From Falcatimonas sp. MSJ-15 (GTDB lineage: Bacteria > Bacillota > Clostridia > Lachnospirales > Lachnospiraceae): a DNA stretch of 64,000 nucleotides. The position numbers and the translations under genes were made by a program. Position 1 is the first letter of the stretch. Each line of letters begins with the position of its first letter. The notes below the pieces were generated by a model. It saw only the letters and a list, made by a program, of their open reading frames with translations, made no database searches and was not told where the DNA came from. The stretch is taken from positions 62,001 through 126,000 of the forward strand of contig NZ_JAHLQC010000007.1 of NCBI RefSeq assembly GCF_018918265.1. Direction: 5' to 3'. Shown here piece by piece: positions 33,742 through 42,145 of the stretch.

Positions 33742-34644
33742 ATGAAAGGATTCAAAGTATTCAATCCAGACTGGACTTGCAGAGGGTTTCAGTTTGAAGT
33801 GGGAAAAACATTCACAGAAGATGTCACACCAAAATGTTGTGACAGGGGATTTCATTTCTGCACAAAAGTAGCAGATTGTTTCAATTATTATTCGTTTAAT
33901 CCTGATAACAAGGTTGCAGAAGTGGAAGCACTTGGTGACATTGACACCAACAATGATAACAGCAAGTGCAGCACCAACAAAATTCATATTATCAGGGAAA
34001 TCACCTGGCAGGAAGTGCTTGACCTGGTGAACCTTGGAAAAGCCTGCACTGGTCTTTGCAACAGTGGACATTACAACAGTGGAAATTGGAACAGTGGAAA
34101 TTGGAACAGTGGAAATTGGAACAGTGGAAATTGGAACAGTGGACATTACAACAGTGGCGATTGGAGCAGTGGAAATTACAACAGTGGAAATTGCAACAGT
34201 GGACATTACAACAGTGGAAATTACAACAGTGGACATTACAACAGTGGAAATTACAACAGTGGAAATTGGAACAGTGGCGATTGGAACAAGACTTGCTGTT
34301 CAAATGGTTGTTTCAACACAGAATCACCAAAGATTTTCCTGTTTAATAAACCTTCTGATTGGACATATCAGGATTGGTTGAAGTCGGACGCAAGAGATAT
34401 TCTAACAAAATGTCCTTTAAATGTGTTTACTTGGATAAATAAAGAGGTTATGACAGATGAAGAGAAGAGACTTCATCCAGAATATTCAACAACAGGTGGA
34501 TTCTTGAAGTACATTAAAAAAGAATCAAAAAGACAAGAGTGGTGGAATAATTTATCCTCATCTGATAAAGATGCTGTAATGAGTCTTCCAAACTTTGATA
34601 AAGAGATTTTTAGAGAAATTACAGGAATTGATGTTGAGATATAA
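33742..34644 (+). CDS. DUF7666-like protein with pentapeptide-type repeats
   Basis: Protein of 300 residues in three parts. Residues 1-70 (MKGFKVFNPDWTCRGFQFEVGKT, RGFHFCTK) resemble the DUF7666 domain of phage proteins. Residues 107-181 are 15 tandem five-residue units NSG[HND][YWC]. Residues about 190-300 form a charged, tryptophan-rich C-terminal domain. The units differ from classic A(D/N)LXX pentapeptide repeats, so a DNA-mimic helix is not assured. It sits between regulatory genes in the early region. Function unknown. Confidence 0.8.
   Translation: MKGFKVFNPDWTCRGFQFEVGKTFTEDVTPKCCDRGFHFCTKVADCFNYYSFNPDNKVAEVEALGDIDTNNDNSKCSTNKIHIIREITWQEVLDLVNLGKACTGLCNSGHYNSGNWNSGNWNSGNWNSGNWNSGHYNSGDWSSGNYNSGNCNSGHYNSGNYNSGHYNSGNYNSGNWNSGDWNKTCCSNGCFNTESPKIFLFNKPSDWTYQDWLKSDARDILTKCPLNVFTWINKEVMTDEEKRLHPEYSTTGGFLKYIKKESKRQEWWNNLSSSDKDAVMSLPNFDKEIFREITGIDVEI
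34060..34284. repeat. 15-bp tandem repeat in the pentapeptide gene
   Basis: Fifteen head-to-tail units of the type AACAGTGGAAATTGG encode the NSGxx pentapeptides. Because the unit has no stop in any frame, long false reading frames appear in other frames and on the opposite strand. Copy number is likely to vary. Confidence 0.97.
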
Positions 34645-34668
34645 AAACAACCGAAACTTTTAAATTTT

Positions 34669-34689
34669 TTCTCCCATAATATAAGAGAA
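34669..34689 (+). promoter_or_regulatory. 5' leader hairpin before the excisionase-like gene
   Basis: TTCTC (34669-34673) / GAGAA (34685-34689) with CCATAATA in the loop, matching the hairpin of leader repeat copy B. It lies 20 bp before the next gene. Confidence 0.55.
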
Positions 34690-34708
34690 GATGAAAGGAT
34701 GATGACTA

Positions 34709-34903
34709 ATGAGTAAGAACAGATTAACAGTCAAAGAAGCAGCTGAACTTATGAACTGTACACAGCAATTCATCAGAGTAGGGTTACAGAGAAACATCTT
34801 CACATTTGGATACGCAATTAAGACATCAACGAGATGGAGTTATTACATAAGTCGTCAGAAGTTTGAAGAAGTGACAGGAATAAAGATTGAAGAGGAGAAA
34901 TGA
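34709..34903 (+). CDS. Excisionase-like small DNA-binding protein
   Basis: Protein of 64 residues with a MerR/excisionase-type winged helix: LTVKEAAELMNCTQQFIRVGLQ, then a hydrophobic wing (TRWSYYISRQKFEEVTGI). Such proteins direct prophage excision or regulate early genes. It lies far from int (over 4 kb) and on the other strand, so the excisionase role is only likely. The start follows AAAGGATGATGACT. Confidence 0.72.
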   Translation: MSKNRLTVKEAAELMNCTQQFIRVGLQRNIFTFGYAIKTSTRWSYYISRQKFEEVTGIKIEEEK

Positions 34904-34905
34904 CA

Positions 34906-35079
34906 ATGACAAGAGCAGAAGAAGAAGAATTATTGAAATTACTGATTGAGTACAGAAATGATAACAAGAGAATTGCAAACACGATAGATGATGAAGTATT
35001 AAGTAGTATCATACTATCTCATAATCTGACTGTTGAGAGTGTCATATTAATGATATCAACAGGGTTAAATATTGATTAG
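34906..35079 (+). CDS. Small phage protein, unknown
   Basis: Protein of 57 residues, MTRAEEEELLKLLIEYRNDN to GLNID. GAGGAGAAATGAC gives a good ribosome site and the gene starts 2 bp after the previous stop. It is mostly helical and acidic at the N terminus. No family recognised. Confidence 0.6.
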   Translation: MTRAEEEELLKLLIEYRNDNKRIANTIDDEVLSSIILSHNLTVESVILMISTGLNID

Positions 35080-35114
35080 ACAAGACTGCAGGTTTAAAAG
35101 GTAGGTGATTAAAA

Positions 35115-35375
35115 ATGACAAGTTGCGAATTTGAGAAAGTTGCAAAAAATGCAGTAATTCAGACATTAAGTGAGAATATCAGTGTTGACCAGTTGGATCT
35201 TGTGTGGTTTGCGCATGAGTTAGGTTATAAGAAGTGTACTATTTGGGGGCAACCAATGGGTAATAAGTATGCAGAAGTTACTTATAACAGAGATAAAGAT
35301 GAAGTGTATGTAGATATTTATCAGAAGATTATCAACAATAAGATTTCATCTGATGAGTTTAATTTTGAAATGTAA
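35115..35375 (+). CDS. DUF6275-like phage protein
   Basis: Protein of 86 residues. The layout (helical KVAKNAVIQTL start, VWFAHELGYKK, then AEVTYNRDKDEVYVDIY) resembles small phage proteins filed as DUF6275. No function known. It is followed closely by another small gene in the early operon. A GTAGGTGATTAAA site lies before the ATG. Confidence 0.6.
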   Translation: MTSCEFEKVAKNAVIQTLSENISVDQLDLVWFAHELGYKKCTIWGQPMGNKYAEVTYNRDKDEVYVDIYQKIINNKISSDEFNFEM

Positions 35376-35388
35376 AGGAGAACAAATT

Positions 35389-35670
35389 ATGGAATTATTT
35401 AAAACAGTAGACAAAAAATTAGCAGATATTGGATTTGTTAAAATCAAAGAAGATAAGTATGGTGTAAGATACGAGAGAAAAAATAGTAAATATAATTTTA
35501 CTCAATCTGTAGATATTTTACATAAAGCTTCTGGCAAACATATTTTACAGTCTTATGATAGTGAGTTAATGGACAAAAAGAAGATTGGTAATACTTGTGT
35601 TGGTCTTACAGGATACGAGATGAAGTTATTTCTTAAAAAAATGAAACAAATTGATTTGTACAGTAAATAA
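35389..35670 (+). CDS. Small phage protein, unknown
   Basis: Protein of 93 residues from ATG 35389 behind AAAGGAG; the frame is open 12 codons further, into the previous gene. It is basic, with alternating strands (YGVRYERKNSKYNF, DILHKASGKHILQSYDSE). The C-terminal YEMKLFLKKMKQIDLYSK is a helix. No family recognised. Confidence 0.6.
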   Translation: MELFKTVDKKLADIGFVKIKEDKYGVRYERKNSKYNFTQSVDILHKASGKHILQSYDSELMDKKKIGNTCVGLTGYEMKLFLKKMKQIDLYSK

Positions 35671-35707
35671 ATTACTGTTTCTTGTGGATTTTAAGGAGGT
35701 GATTGAA

Positions 35708-37015
35708 ATGTTAAAGTTATATCCACATCAGATAAAAGCATTAGACAAGACTGCAGGTTTAAATAGATGTGCATATTATCTTGATATGGGTCTTGGAAAA
35801 ACTTTTGTTGGTGCTGAAAAAATGATACAGCTTGGTAACAAAATAAATCTCGTGATATGTCAGAAATCAAAAATTGACGATTGGGTAGAGCATTTTAGGA
35901 CAGTACCAAACACGGATGGATTTTTAATTGATGATGTTTTTGACTTAACAGATAAAAAACAATTTGAACTGTTTATTAAAATGACTTCTATGAAAGTTTT
36001 TCCACCAAGATATATGTTTGTTGGTGTCATCAATTATGAACTTGCATGGAGACGCAAGGAACTGTTAACTCTTAAGGACTTCACATTAATGCTTGATGAG
36101 AGCTCACTCATTCAGAATGAGAAAGCCAAACAGAGCAAGTTTATTCTGAAATTAACACCGGAAAATGTGATTCTGCTATCAGGTACTCCGGTCGCAGGCA
36201 AGTATGAGAATATGTGGTCGCAGTGCCAATTACTTGGATGGAACATTAAGCGTGAGATATATGACAGGCAGTATATAAATTGGACAACTATTGATGTCGC
36301 TGGAGTACCACACAAGATTGTTGATAAGTCAGATCCTTATAAGAATGTTGACAGATTGAAACGTAAGCTCCGGGAACATGGTGCAGTATTTATGAAGACA
36401 GAGGAATGTTTTGAACTTCCAGAACAGACATTCATTAAGAACTATGTATCAATACCAAAAGAATATAAGAGATTTAAACAAACAGGTTATGTATGCGTTG
36501 ATGATGTTGAATTGATTGCTGATACATCGCTGACCAAGAGATTATATATGCGTCAGTTATGTAGTACATACAGCAGAGAGAAGTTAAAAGCATTTGAGGA
36601 TTTATTGGAATCTACCAATGACAGACTTATAGTTTTCTACAATTTCACATGTGAATTAGAAGAATTATTAGCTATTGTATGTGAGCGTGAAATACCACAC
36701 AGCATAGTGAATGGTATAGATAAGGATTTATATTCTTATGGGAGATATGACAATTCCGTCACGTTTATTCAATACCAAGCTGGCGCCATGGGACTTAATT
36801 TACAGAAAGCCAATAAAATTATTTATTACAGTCTTCCGGAAAGGTCAGATTTATTTGAACAGAGCAAGAAAAGGATCCATCGAATTGGACAGACACAGTC
36901 GTGTTTCTACTATGTGATGTTATGCAGAAACAGTATAGAAGAGGACATATACAAGGCACTAGAAGAAAAGAGGGATTATACAGATGAGTTATTCAGAAAA
37001 GGATTCACTAATTAG
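35708..37015 (+). CDS. SNF2-type DEAD/DEAH helicase
   Basis: Superfamily 2 ATPase of 435 residues in the phage replication module. Motifs in order: YPHQIKAL (Q region), DMGLGKTF (Walker A), LDESS (DEAH variant), LLSGTPVAGK (motif III), and RIHRIGQTQ (motif VI). The SNF2-like motif VI suggests translocation on double-stranded DNA rather than strand separation. Start at ATG 35708 behind AAGGAGGTGATTGAA; an upstream extension of 19 codons lacks a ribosome site. The next small gene overlaps its end by 32 bp. Confidence 0.92.
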   Translation: MLKLYPHQIKALDKTAGLNRCAYYLDMGLGKTFVGAEKMIQLGNKINLVICQKSKIDDWVEHFRTVPNTDGFLIDDVFDLTDKKQFELFIKMTSMKVFPPRYMFVGVINYELAWRRKELLTLKDFTLMLDESSLIQNEKAKQSKFILKLTPENVILLSGTPVAGKYENMWSQCQLLGWNIKREIYDRQYINWTTIDVAGVPHKIVDKSDPYKNVDRLKRKLREHGAVFMKTEECFELPEQTFIKNYVSIPKEYKRFKQTGYVCVDDVELIADTSLTKRLYMRQLCSTYSREKLKAFEDLLESTNDRLIVFYNFTCELEELLAIVCEREIPHSIVNGIDKDLYSYGRYDNSVTFIQYQAGAMGLNLQKANKIIYYSLPERSDLFEQSKKRIHRIGQTQSCFYYVMLCRNSIEEDIYKALEEKRDYTDELFRKGFTN

Positions 37016-37169
37016 GATAATTCATAATAGAAGTAACAGCACAGGTGATAAATTGATTGAATTTATGAATATGTATGAACTCGACCGCCTGAAAGATGCG
37101 ACAGTTAAACAGTTACGAGAATATGTTGATATGAGAGGATATGGAGATGGCAGGAGAAAAGCTATTTGA
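36984..37169 (+). CDS. Small phage protein between helicase and nuclease
   Basis: Protein of 61 residues, helical, with LIEFMNMYELDRLKDATVKQLREYVDMRG resembling a SAP- or SPAM-like DNA-binding helix pair, but not firmly. It overlaps both neighbours (32 bp with the helicase, about 23 bp with the VRR-NUC gene), typical of tightly packed phage operons. No clear independent ribosome site. Confidence 0.5.
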   Translation: MSYSEKDSLIRIIHNRSNSTGDKLIEFMNMYELDRLKDATVKQLREYVDMRGYGDGRRKAI

Positions 37170-37524
37170 AAACAAGATTAAAGACTATCTGAAATACAGT
37201 GGAGCATGGGAGATTAAATACTGGGGCGGTGGACAGTTCACCAAAGCAGGTATTCCGGATCTGCTTATATGTCACATGGGTATGTTTATTGCAGTTGAGA
37301 TTAAAGCTGATGAAGGTAGACCATCGGCAGTGCAACTTGTGACATTAAGAGAGATAGATAAGTCCGGTGGATATGCGATACTGCTGTATCCGGATATGTT
37401 TGAAACATTTAAATTGTTTATTGACTCCATTACACATGGAGATTTGATAAAGGCTAATGAATATTACGCAATAATGCAAAGGAGAAGATTAACATGGAAC
37501 AAAAAATTGAAAATCAGACAGTAG
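37147..37524 (+). CDS. VRR-NUC domain nuclease
   Basis: Small nuclease of about 125 residues, the virus-type replication-repair nuclease fold of the PD-(D/E)xK group. The active site is visible: Glu in FENKIKDYL, GIPDLLICHMG (Asp), AVEIKAD (Glu-x-Lys) and GRPSAVQLVTL. In phages it sits next to SNF2 helicases and is thought to cut recombination or replication structures. Start 37147 has GAGAGG eight bases before it; ATG 37141 is the alternative. Confidence 0.9.
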   Translation: MAGEKLFENKIKDYLKYSGAWEIKYWGGGQFTKAGIPDLLICHMGMFIAVEIKADEGRPSAVQLVTLREIDKSGGYAILLYPDMFETFKLFIDSITHGDLIKANEYYAIMQRRRLTWNKKLKIRQ

Positions 37525-38177
37525 TGTCTGAAAACACAACTAAAAGCAAAAAAGAAGAGATGGAAACAACAGTGATAGTTAATGAGGTATCAGATTCAGT
37601 TGAGAAAACTAAAAGACACATAATCAGTGAGTTATTGAGAACTGGACGAGATGGAATGGAGAGTCTTGTTGATTACATGGATGAGATAGGGTTCTTTACA
37701 GCTCCGGCAAGTGGAGGTAATCACATGGCACAGCCGGGAGGACTCGCTGAACATAGTTTGAATGTATATACAACAGCGATGTCAATAGCAGGTATATTGA
37801 AATTTGACACTGACATGGCAAACAGTGTAATTATTGCATCATTACTCCATGATCTTGGTAAATGTGGAGATTATGGTAAGCAGATGTATGTACCAAATGT
37901 ACTGAAGAGTGGAAAACTTTCAGCAGCCAAACCATATAAACGCAATCCGGATCTTTTACCAATAGACCACGCTACAAGAAGTATCAAGTTAGCAAGTCTG
38001 TTTATTGATTTAACTGAAGAAGAGGAATTTGCAATCAGATACCACGATGGGTTATATGAGACAGCTAACTACGGTGTTAAAGGTAACGAGACACCACTGT
38101 ATATGATATTACACTTTGCTGATTTATGGTCAAGCAGAGTTATAGAACACGCAACAATAGAAAGTGAGGAAGAATAA
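37494..38177 (+). CDS. HD-domain phosphohydrolase-like protein
   Basis: Protein of 227 residues. After a 45-residue acidic/lysine tail comes an HD-type fold: GGLAEHSLNV (His), IIASLLHDLGKCG (His-Asp doublet), IDHATRS (His), and ILHFADLWSS (Asp). HD proteins hydrolyse phosphate esters of nucleotides or RNA with divalent metals; the substrate here is unknown. It starts 31 bp inside the nuclease gene behind AAAGGAGAAG. It is part of the replication/recombination operon. Confidence 0.85.
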   Translation: MEQKIENQTVVSENTTKSKKEEMETTVIVNEVSDSVEKTKRHIISELLRTGRDGMESLVDYMDEIGFFTAPASGGNHMAQPGGLAEHSLNVYTTAMSIAGILKFDTDMANSVIIASLLHDLGKCGDYGKQMYVPNVLKSGKLSAAKPYKRNPDLLPIDHATRSIKLASLFIDLTEEEEFAIRYHDGLYETANYGVKGNETPLYMILHFADLWSSRVIEHATIESEEE

Positions 38178-38179
38178 TA

Positions 38180-39250
38180 ATGGCACAGATGGTTTTAATT
38201 ATGGGTGAATCAGGTACAGGAAAGAGTACAAGTATAAGAAATTGTGATCCAAAGACAACAGCAATAATAAATCCGGTTGGTAAACCATTACCATTCAAGG
38301 GTAAGTTCACAATGCTTAATAGTGAAACTGAAGCAGGTAAAATTTGTAAGTTTATGAGAGAAGAGGTTAATGCAGGTAAGAAGTTATTAGTAGTTGATGA
38401 CTTCCAGTACATTCTTTCAGTTCCATATATGAACCGTATTAAGGAAGCAGGCTGGGATAAATGGAATGATTTCGGTTCGAATTATTTTGAGATTATTGAG
38501 ATATGCAAAGAACTTCCTGATGATGTTGTAGTCGCTTATATGACTCATACAGAGACACTTGAAAATGGTATAACCACAATCAAATTAATTGGAAAATTAC
38601 TTCGTGAGAAGATTACAATTGAAGGACTTTTTACTATCGTTTTAAGAACTGGTGTGAATGAAGGTAAATATTACTTCTACACACAGAACAGTGGTAAAGA
38701 TACAGTAAAGTCACCTATGGGGATGTTCCCAACTTATGCAGTTGATAATGATTTGAATTATGTTGTTGATAAGATCCGTAATTTCTATGAAATTGGTGAT
38801 TATAAGAGTGACACAGCAATGGAGCGGGCAGATGAACAGGTTGCATCTGACATTGAAAAACCGGATGCAAATGGCAGACGCACAAGAAAACGTGCATCAC
38901 AGTCTGAGGAAGAGACAGCAGAAAAACCAAAGCGTACAAGAGGAAGAGCAAAAGCAGAAGAAGAGTTAAAAGATACTCTTGAAGCTGTTGATAAGATTGC
39001 AGAAGAGGAAAATACAGAAGCTGTTGACTTCGACAGAATCGGTGAAGAGTCTGCAGATATAAAGGAAGAACAGCAGACAGTAACAGCAGAGACAGCATGG
39101 TTCAGAACAGCAGATAATAATTACATAGTTAAACATAAAGGTGACATCATAGAGTCTGACTGGGTGGAAGTAACACAGGAAGAATTTACAAAAGGTGCAA
39201 CTGAGATTGCAACAACCCGCCGTGGAAGAACACGCAAGGTGAGAGCATAG
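38180..39250 (+). CDS. Phage AAA/RecA-like nucleotide-binding protein
   Basis: Protein of 356 residues. The P-loop GESGTGKST (residues 9-17) and Walker B LLVVDDFQY mark the phage NTP-binding family (Sak4-like), which act as single-strand recombinases with an annealing or single-strand-binding partner. The C-terminal third (about 225-356) is a charged linker rich in KR and E, then a small domain (TAWFRTADNNYIVKHKGD). The partner may be the DUF669 protein after it. Confidence 0.82.
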   Translation: MAQMVLIMGESGTGKSTSIRNCDPKTTAIINPVGKPLPFKGKFTMLNSETEAGKICKFMREEVNAGKKLLVVDDFQYILSVPYMNRIKEAGWDKWNDFGSNYFEIIEICKELPDDVVVAYMTHTETLENGITTIKLIGKLLREKITIEGLFTIVLRTGVNEGKYYFYTQNSGKDTVKSPMGMFPTYAVDNDLNYVVDKIRNFYEIGDYKSDTAMERADEQVASDIEKPDANGRRTRKRASQSEEETAEKPKRTRGRAKAEEELKDTLEAVDKIAEEENTEAVDFDRIGEESADIKEEQQTVTAETAWFRTADNNYIVKHKGDIIESDWVEVTQEEFTKGATEIATTRRGRTRKVRA

Positions 39251-39286
39251 ATAAAATAACAATCATAGAATAGGAGAAAATAAGAC

Positions 39287-39727
39287 ATGAACAGAGAACA
39301 GTTAATGGAAGAATGGAACAAAAAGATTGGAACAGAAGATTTTGAGAAAGAACCTGAACATGGTAACAGAGAACCTTTACCAGATGGTAAATATGTATGT
39401 GAAGTTAATAATATTGAATTGAAAGCAACTAAGTCAAATAAGTTAATGACATCAATATGGTTCAAGGTTATAGAGGGTCAGTATAAGAATAAGATGATAT
39501 TCAGTAACCAGGTAGTAGAACATAAATGGCAGATTAACATTGTATTAGAGATGTTAAGACAGTTATCTGTTGAAACAGATGTTGAATTTGAAGATTACAA
39601 CCAATTTGCAGATATGCTACAGGATGTACTCGAAGAAGTAGGTGGGAATGTTGCTTGTGAAGTTGAATATTCAACCAATGATAAAGGATACAGTAAAATT
39701 GAAATAGGTGACGTATGGGATAAATAA
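39287..39727 (+). CDS. DUF669 phage protein
   Basis: Protein of 146 residues of the DUF669 family, often linked to single-strand DNA binding in phage replication modules. Family features: DGKYVCEVNNIELKATKSNK, SIWFKVIEGQYKNKMIFSNQVV, and a compact beta pattern. It lies just behind the RecA/Sak4-like gene with a TAGGAGAAAATAAG site. Role inferred from neighbours and family. Confidence 0.82.
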   Translation: MNREQLMEEWNKKIGTEDFEKEPEHGNREPLPDGKYVCEVNNIELKATKSNKLMTSIWFKVIEGQYKNKMIFSNQVVEHKWQINIVLEMLRQLSVETDVEFEDYNQFADMLQDVLEEVGGNVACEVEYSTNDKGYSKIEIGDVWDK

Positions 39728-39742
39728 TTAATAACTAGAAAT

Positions 39743-39780
39743 CACATCCTGCAGCATAGTTATTATTCCTGCAGGATGTG
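39743..39780 (+). promoter_or_regulatory. 12-bp hairpin before the polymerase gene
   Basis: Perfect inverted repeat CACATCCTGCAG (39743-39754) / CTGCAGGATGTG (39769-39780). The 3' arm ends about 2 bp before the ribosome site of the polymerase. No T run follows, so control of polymerase translation or an operator is more likely than termination. Confidence 0.65.
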
Positions 39781-39794
39781 TGAGAGGTGACATG

Positions 39795-41666
39795 ATGATT
39801 ATTTATGATTATGAAGTTTTTAAATATGACTGGCTTGTAGTTGCGGTTGATATGAATACAGGTGAAGAATACCATATACACAATGATACGGAAAGACTTA
39901 AAAAGCTGCATGACAGTAATGCTAATGGTGTATGGGTAGGATTTAATAACAGACATTATGATATGTATATCCACAAAGCAATACTGTTGGGACTTAATCC
40001 AAAGAAAGTGAACGACTGGATAATAAAAGAAGGTCGTGAGGGATGGCAGTACACAACGGCATTTAATCAGATACAGATGATTAATTATGATGTGATGACT
40101 GCAACAGGAAGAATAGGATTAAAGACTGTAGAAGCTTTTTTATATGATGATATAACAGAGACAGAAGTACCATTTGATATTGACAGACCACTTACAGATG
40201 AAGAGATTCAGATGACATTCAAATACTGTCACATGGATGTCATGCAGACAATAAGAATTATGTTATTAACAAGTGATGTGTGGGATGCAACAATAGGGAT
40301 TATTAAAGCATTCCCAGACATGGTATCAATAAAAGATGTCGGAGATACTGAATCAAGACTTACAGCGAAAGTCCTTGGATGTATAAGACGTGAGTACAAA
40401 GATGAGTTTGATTTTGCCATATTACCATGTATACAGCTTAAGAAATACAAATTTGTTGCAGATTGGTTTGTGCAGATTATGTCAGAAGCCAAAGCACTTA
40501 ACTTTGAAAATGAAAATGAAAAAAGAGCATGGTATAAATCAAAATCACTCACAGTTGAGATTGCAGGTATACCACATACATTCGGTTTCGGTGGTCTGCA
40601 TGGAGCAGAGAATAAACCTGTACACATGTCACATAAAGATGGTGCAGGATATCATGTCGATGTTAACAACTATTATCCATCGATGTTACTCGCATGGGAA
40701 CTTGTTACAAGAGCAGCAACTAATGATAATTACAAGATTGTATACGACACACGTAAGGAACTTAAGAAAAAACAGAAAGCCGCAAAGGATAAAGAAGAAG
40801 TAAAGAAGTGGAAAAAAGCACAGTTGCCATATAAAAAAATGCTTAATGCACTATCAGGAGCAATGAAAGATATAACAAACCCTGCATATGATCCTCGTAA
40901 CAATAATCTGATGTGCATCAATGGACAGTTAATGTTACTTGATTTAATTGAACATCTTGAAGTGATACCAGGGTTCAGATTAATTCAATCAAATACTGAT
41001 GGTTTGATTATATGGTTGCCTGATACAGATGAAGCATTCGAATTACTGGATGATATATGTTATGAGTGGGAGCAGAGATGTAGTACAGATAATTGTGATA
41101 TACGACTTGCTCTTGACTGCATAGATGAGATTTATCAGAGAGATGTTAATAATTATCTGTGGATTGATGTAAACAGCGAGGTTGAGCGAATAGGCGCAGT
41201 AAAACCACTGTCACCGATAGATAACGATTTACCAATAGTGAATAAAGCTGTTGTTGATTATATGGTACATAAGACACCTGTTAAGGATACTGTATATAAC
41301 TGTAATGAATTTGGAATGTTCCAGAAGATAGTGAAACTTTCATCACTTTATAATCATGTTGAACATGAACATTGTGAACCAAGAGTAGTGACAACAGGTG
41401 TAAGAGTTAAGAAAACAAATTATGTATATGACAGTACAGATAAATATGTTAATAAATCATACAGAGTGTTTGCAAGTACTGATATGTCAGATGGAAGAAT
41501 ACTAAAAATCAGAGATGGAGAACGTAGTAAGTTTGCCAATACACCTGACCACTGTTTTATACATAATGAATCAGTTGAGGGTATGACGGTGCCGCAGAAA
41601 CTTGACAGACAATATTACATAGATAAAGCGAATAAGATATTAGCTGGATTTGGAGAGAGGAGATAG
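39795..41666 (+). CDS. Phage family B-like DNA polymerase
   Basis: Replicative polymerase of about 623 residues. The N-terminal 3'-5' exonuclease region starts IIYDYEVF (ExoI Asp-x-Glu) with VGFNNRHYD (ExoII). The polymerase core has motif A VDVNNYYPSML (Asp about residue 289), motif B KKMLNALSGAMKD and motif C SNTDGLII (Asp about 401), where the usual DTDS reads NTDG. ATG 39795 is placed five bases after AGAGGTG; ATG 39792 is possible. It is flanked by a possible clamp-like gene and the primase-helicase. Confidence 0.82.
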   Translation: MIIYDYEVFKYDWLVVAVDMNTGEEYHIHNDTERLKKLHDSNANGVWVGFNNRHYDMYIHKAILLGLNPKKVNDWIIKEGREGWQYTTAFNQIQMINYDVMTATGRIGLKTVEAFLYDDITETEVPFDIDRPLTDEEIQMTFKYCHMDVMQTIRIMLLTSDVWDATIGIIKAFPDMVSIKDVGDTESRLTAKVLGCIRREYKDEFDFAILPCIQLKKYKFVADWFVQIMSEAKALNFENENEKRAWYKSKSLTVEIAGIPHTFGFGGLHGAENKPVHMSHKDGAGYHVDVNNYYPSMLLAWELVTRAATNDNYKIVYDTRKELKKKQKAAKDKEEVKKWKKAQLPYKKMLNALSGAMKDITNPAYDPRNNNLMCINGQLMLLDLIEHLEVIPGFRLIQSNTDGLIIWLPDTDEAFELLDDICYEWEQRCSTDNCDIRLALDCIDEIYQRDVNNYLWIDVNSEVERIGAVKPLSPIDNDLPIVNKAVVDYMVHKTPVKDTVYNCNEFGMFQKIVKLSSLYNHVEHEHCEPRVVTTGVRVKKTNYVYDSTDKYVNKSYRVFASTDMSDGRILKIRDGERSKFANTPDHCFIHNESVEGMTVPQKLDRQYYIDKANKILAGFGERR

Positions 41667-41672
41667 GTAAAT

Positions 41673-42122
41673 ATGAATTACATAAAAATACAGCAGGAAG
41701 TGCTTAAGACGAATATAAAGGCGATAGAGAATAAGACATTTGGTAGAAAGTGGAAATATGGATGCATGGATAATGAAATCGGACTTATAGACCCACTCGG
41801 ATACTACATGATCCTTATACCGGTCGATAAATTTTATCTTGACCTTAAGATATTCGATATGACTCCAGTGAAAATAAAGCCTATGTTTGACGTAGACACA
41901 ACACCAGCGACAAAAACAAATGTATTCAGAATGAGTAACGATGGCAAGACAACATTAGTGGAATTTAAAATCAGCGATGATGCAATGGTGTATGTTGATG
42001 CAAAATTATTAAAACAGTTCGACAGCTGCAATACATTCAGAGGGCGCGATGGTCATTCACCTATATTCTGTTATGAAGATGATAAGTTATGCGGTATGAT
42101 ACTTCCATTTTATTTAAAATAA
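41673..42122 (+). CDS. Unknown phage protein, possibly clamp-like
   Basis: Protein of 149 residues between the polymerase and primase genes. No family is firmly recognised. The beta-rich pattern and the ending DGHSPIFCYEDDKLCGMILPFYLK recall the C-terminal strand of DNA sliding clamps (P-x-FF...MPMRL), and the place next to a replicative polymerase would suit a processivity factor. It is too short for a full DnaN, so a single-domain clamp or truncated homologue would be needed. Speculative. Confidence 0.4.
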   Translation: MNYIKIQQEVLKTNIKAIENKTFGRKWKYGCMDNEIGLIDPLGYYMILIPVDKFYLDLKIFDMTPVKIKPMFDVDTTPATKTNVFRMSNDGKTTLVEFKISDDAMVYVDAKLLKQFDSCNTFRGRDGHSPIFCYEDDKLCGMILPFYLK

Positions 42123-42145
42123 ATTAGACAGGACGGTGATTGAAA

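Noticed and set aside
33643..34381. Long open frames of about 96-197 codons in other frames and on the opposite strand of the pentapeptide gene
   Set aside because: They come from a 15-bp repeat that has no stop in any frame; they lack ribosome sites and natural composition.
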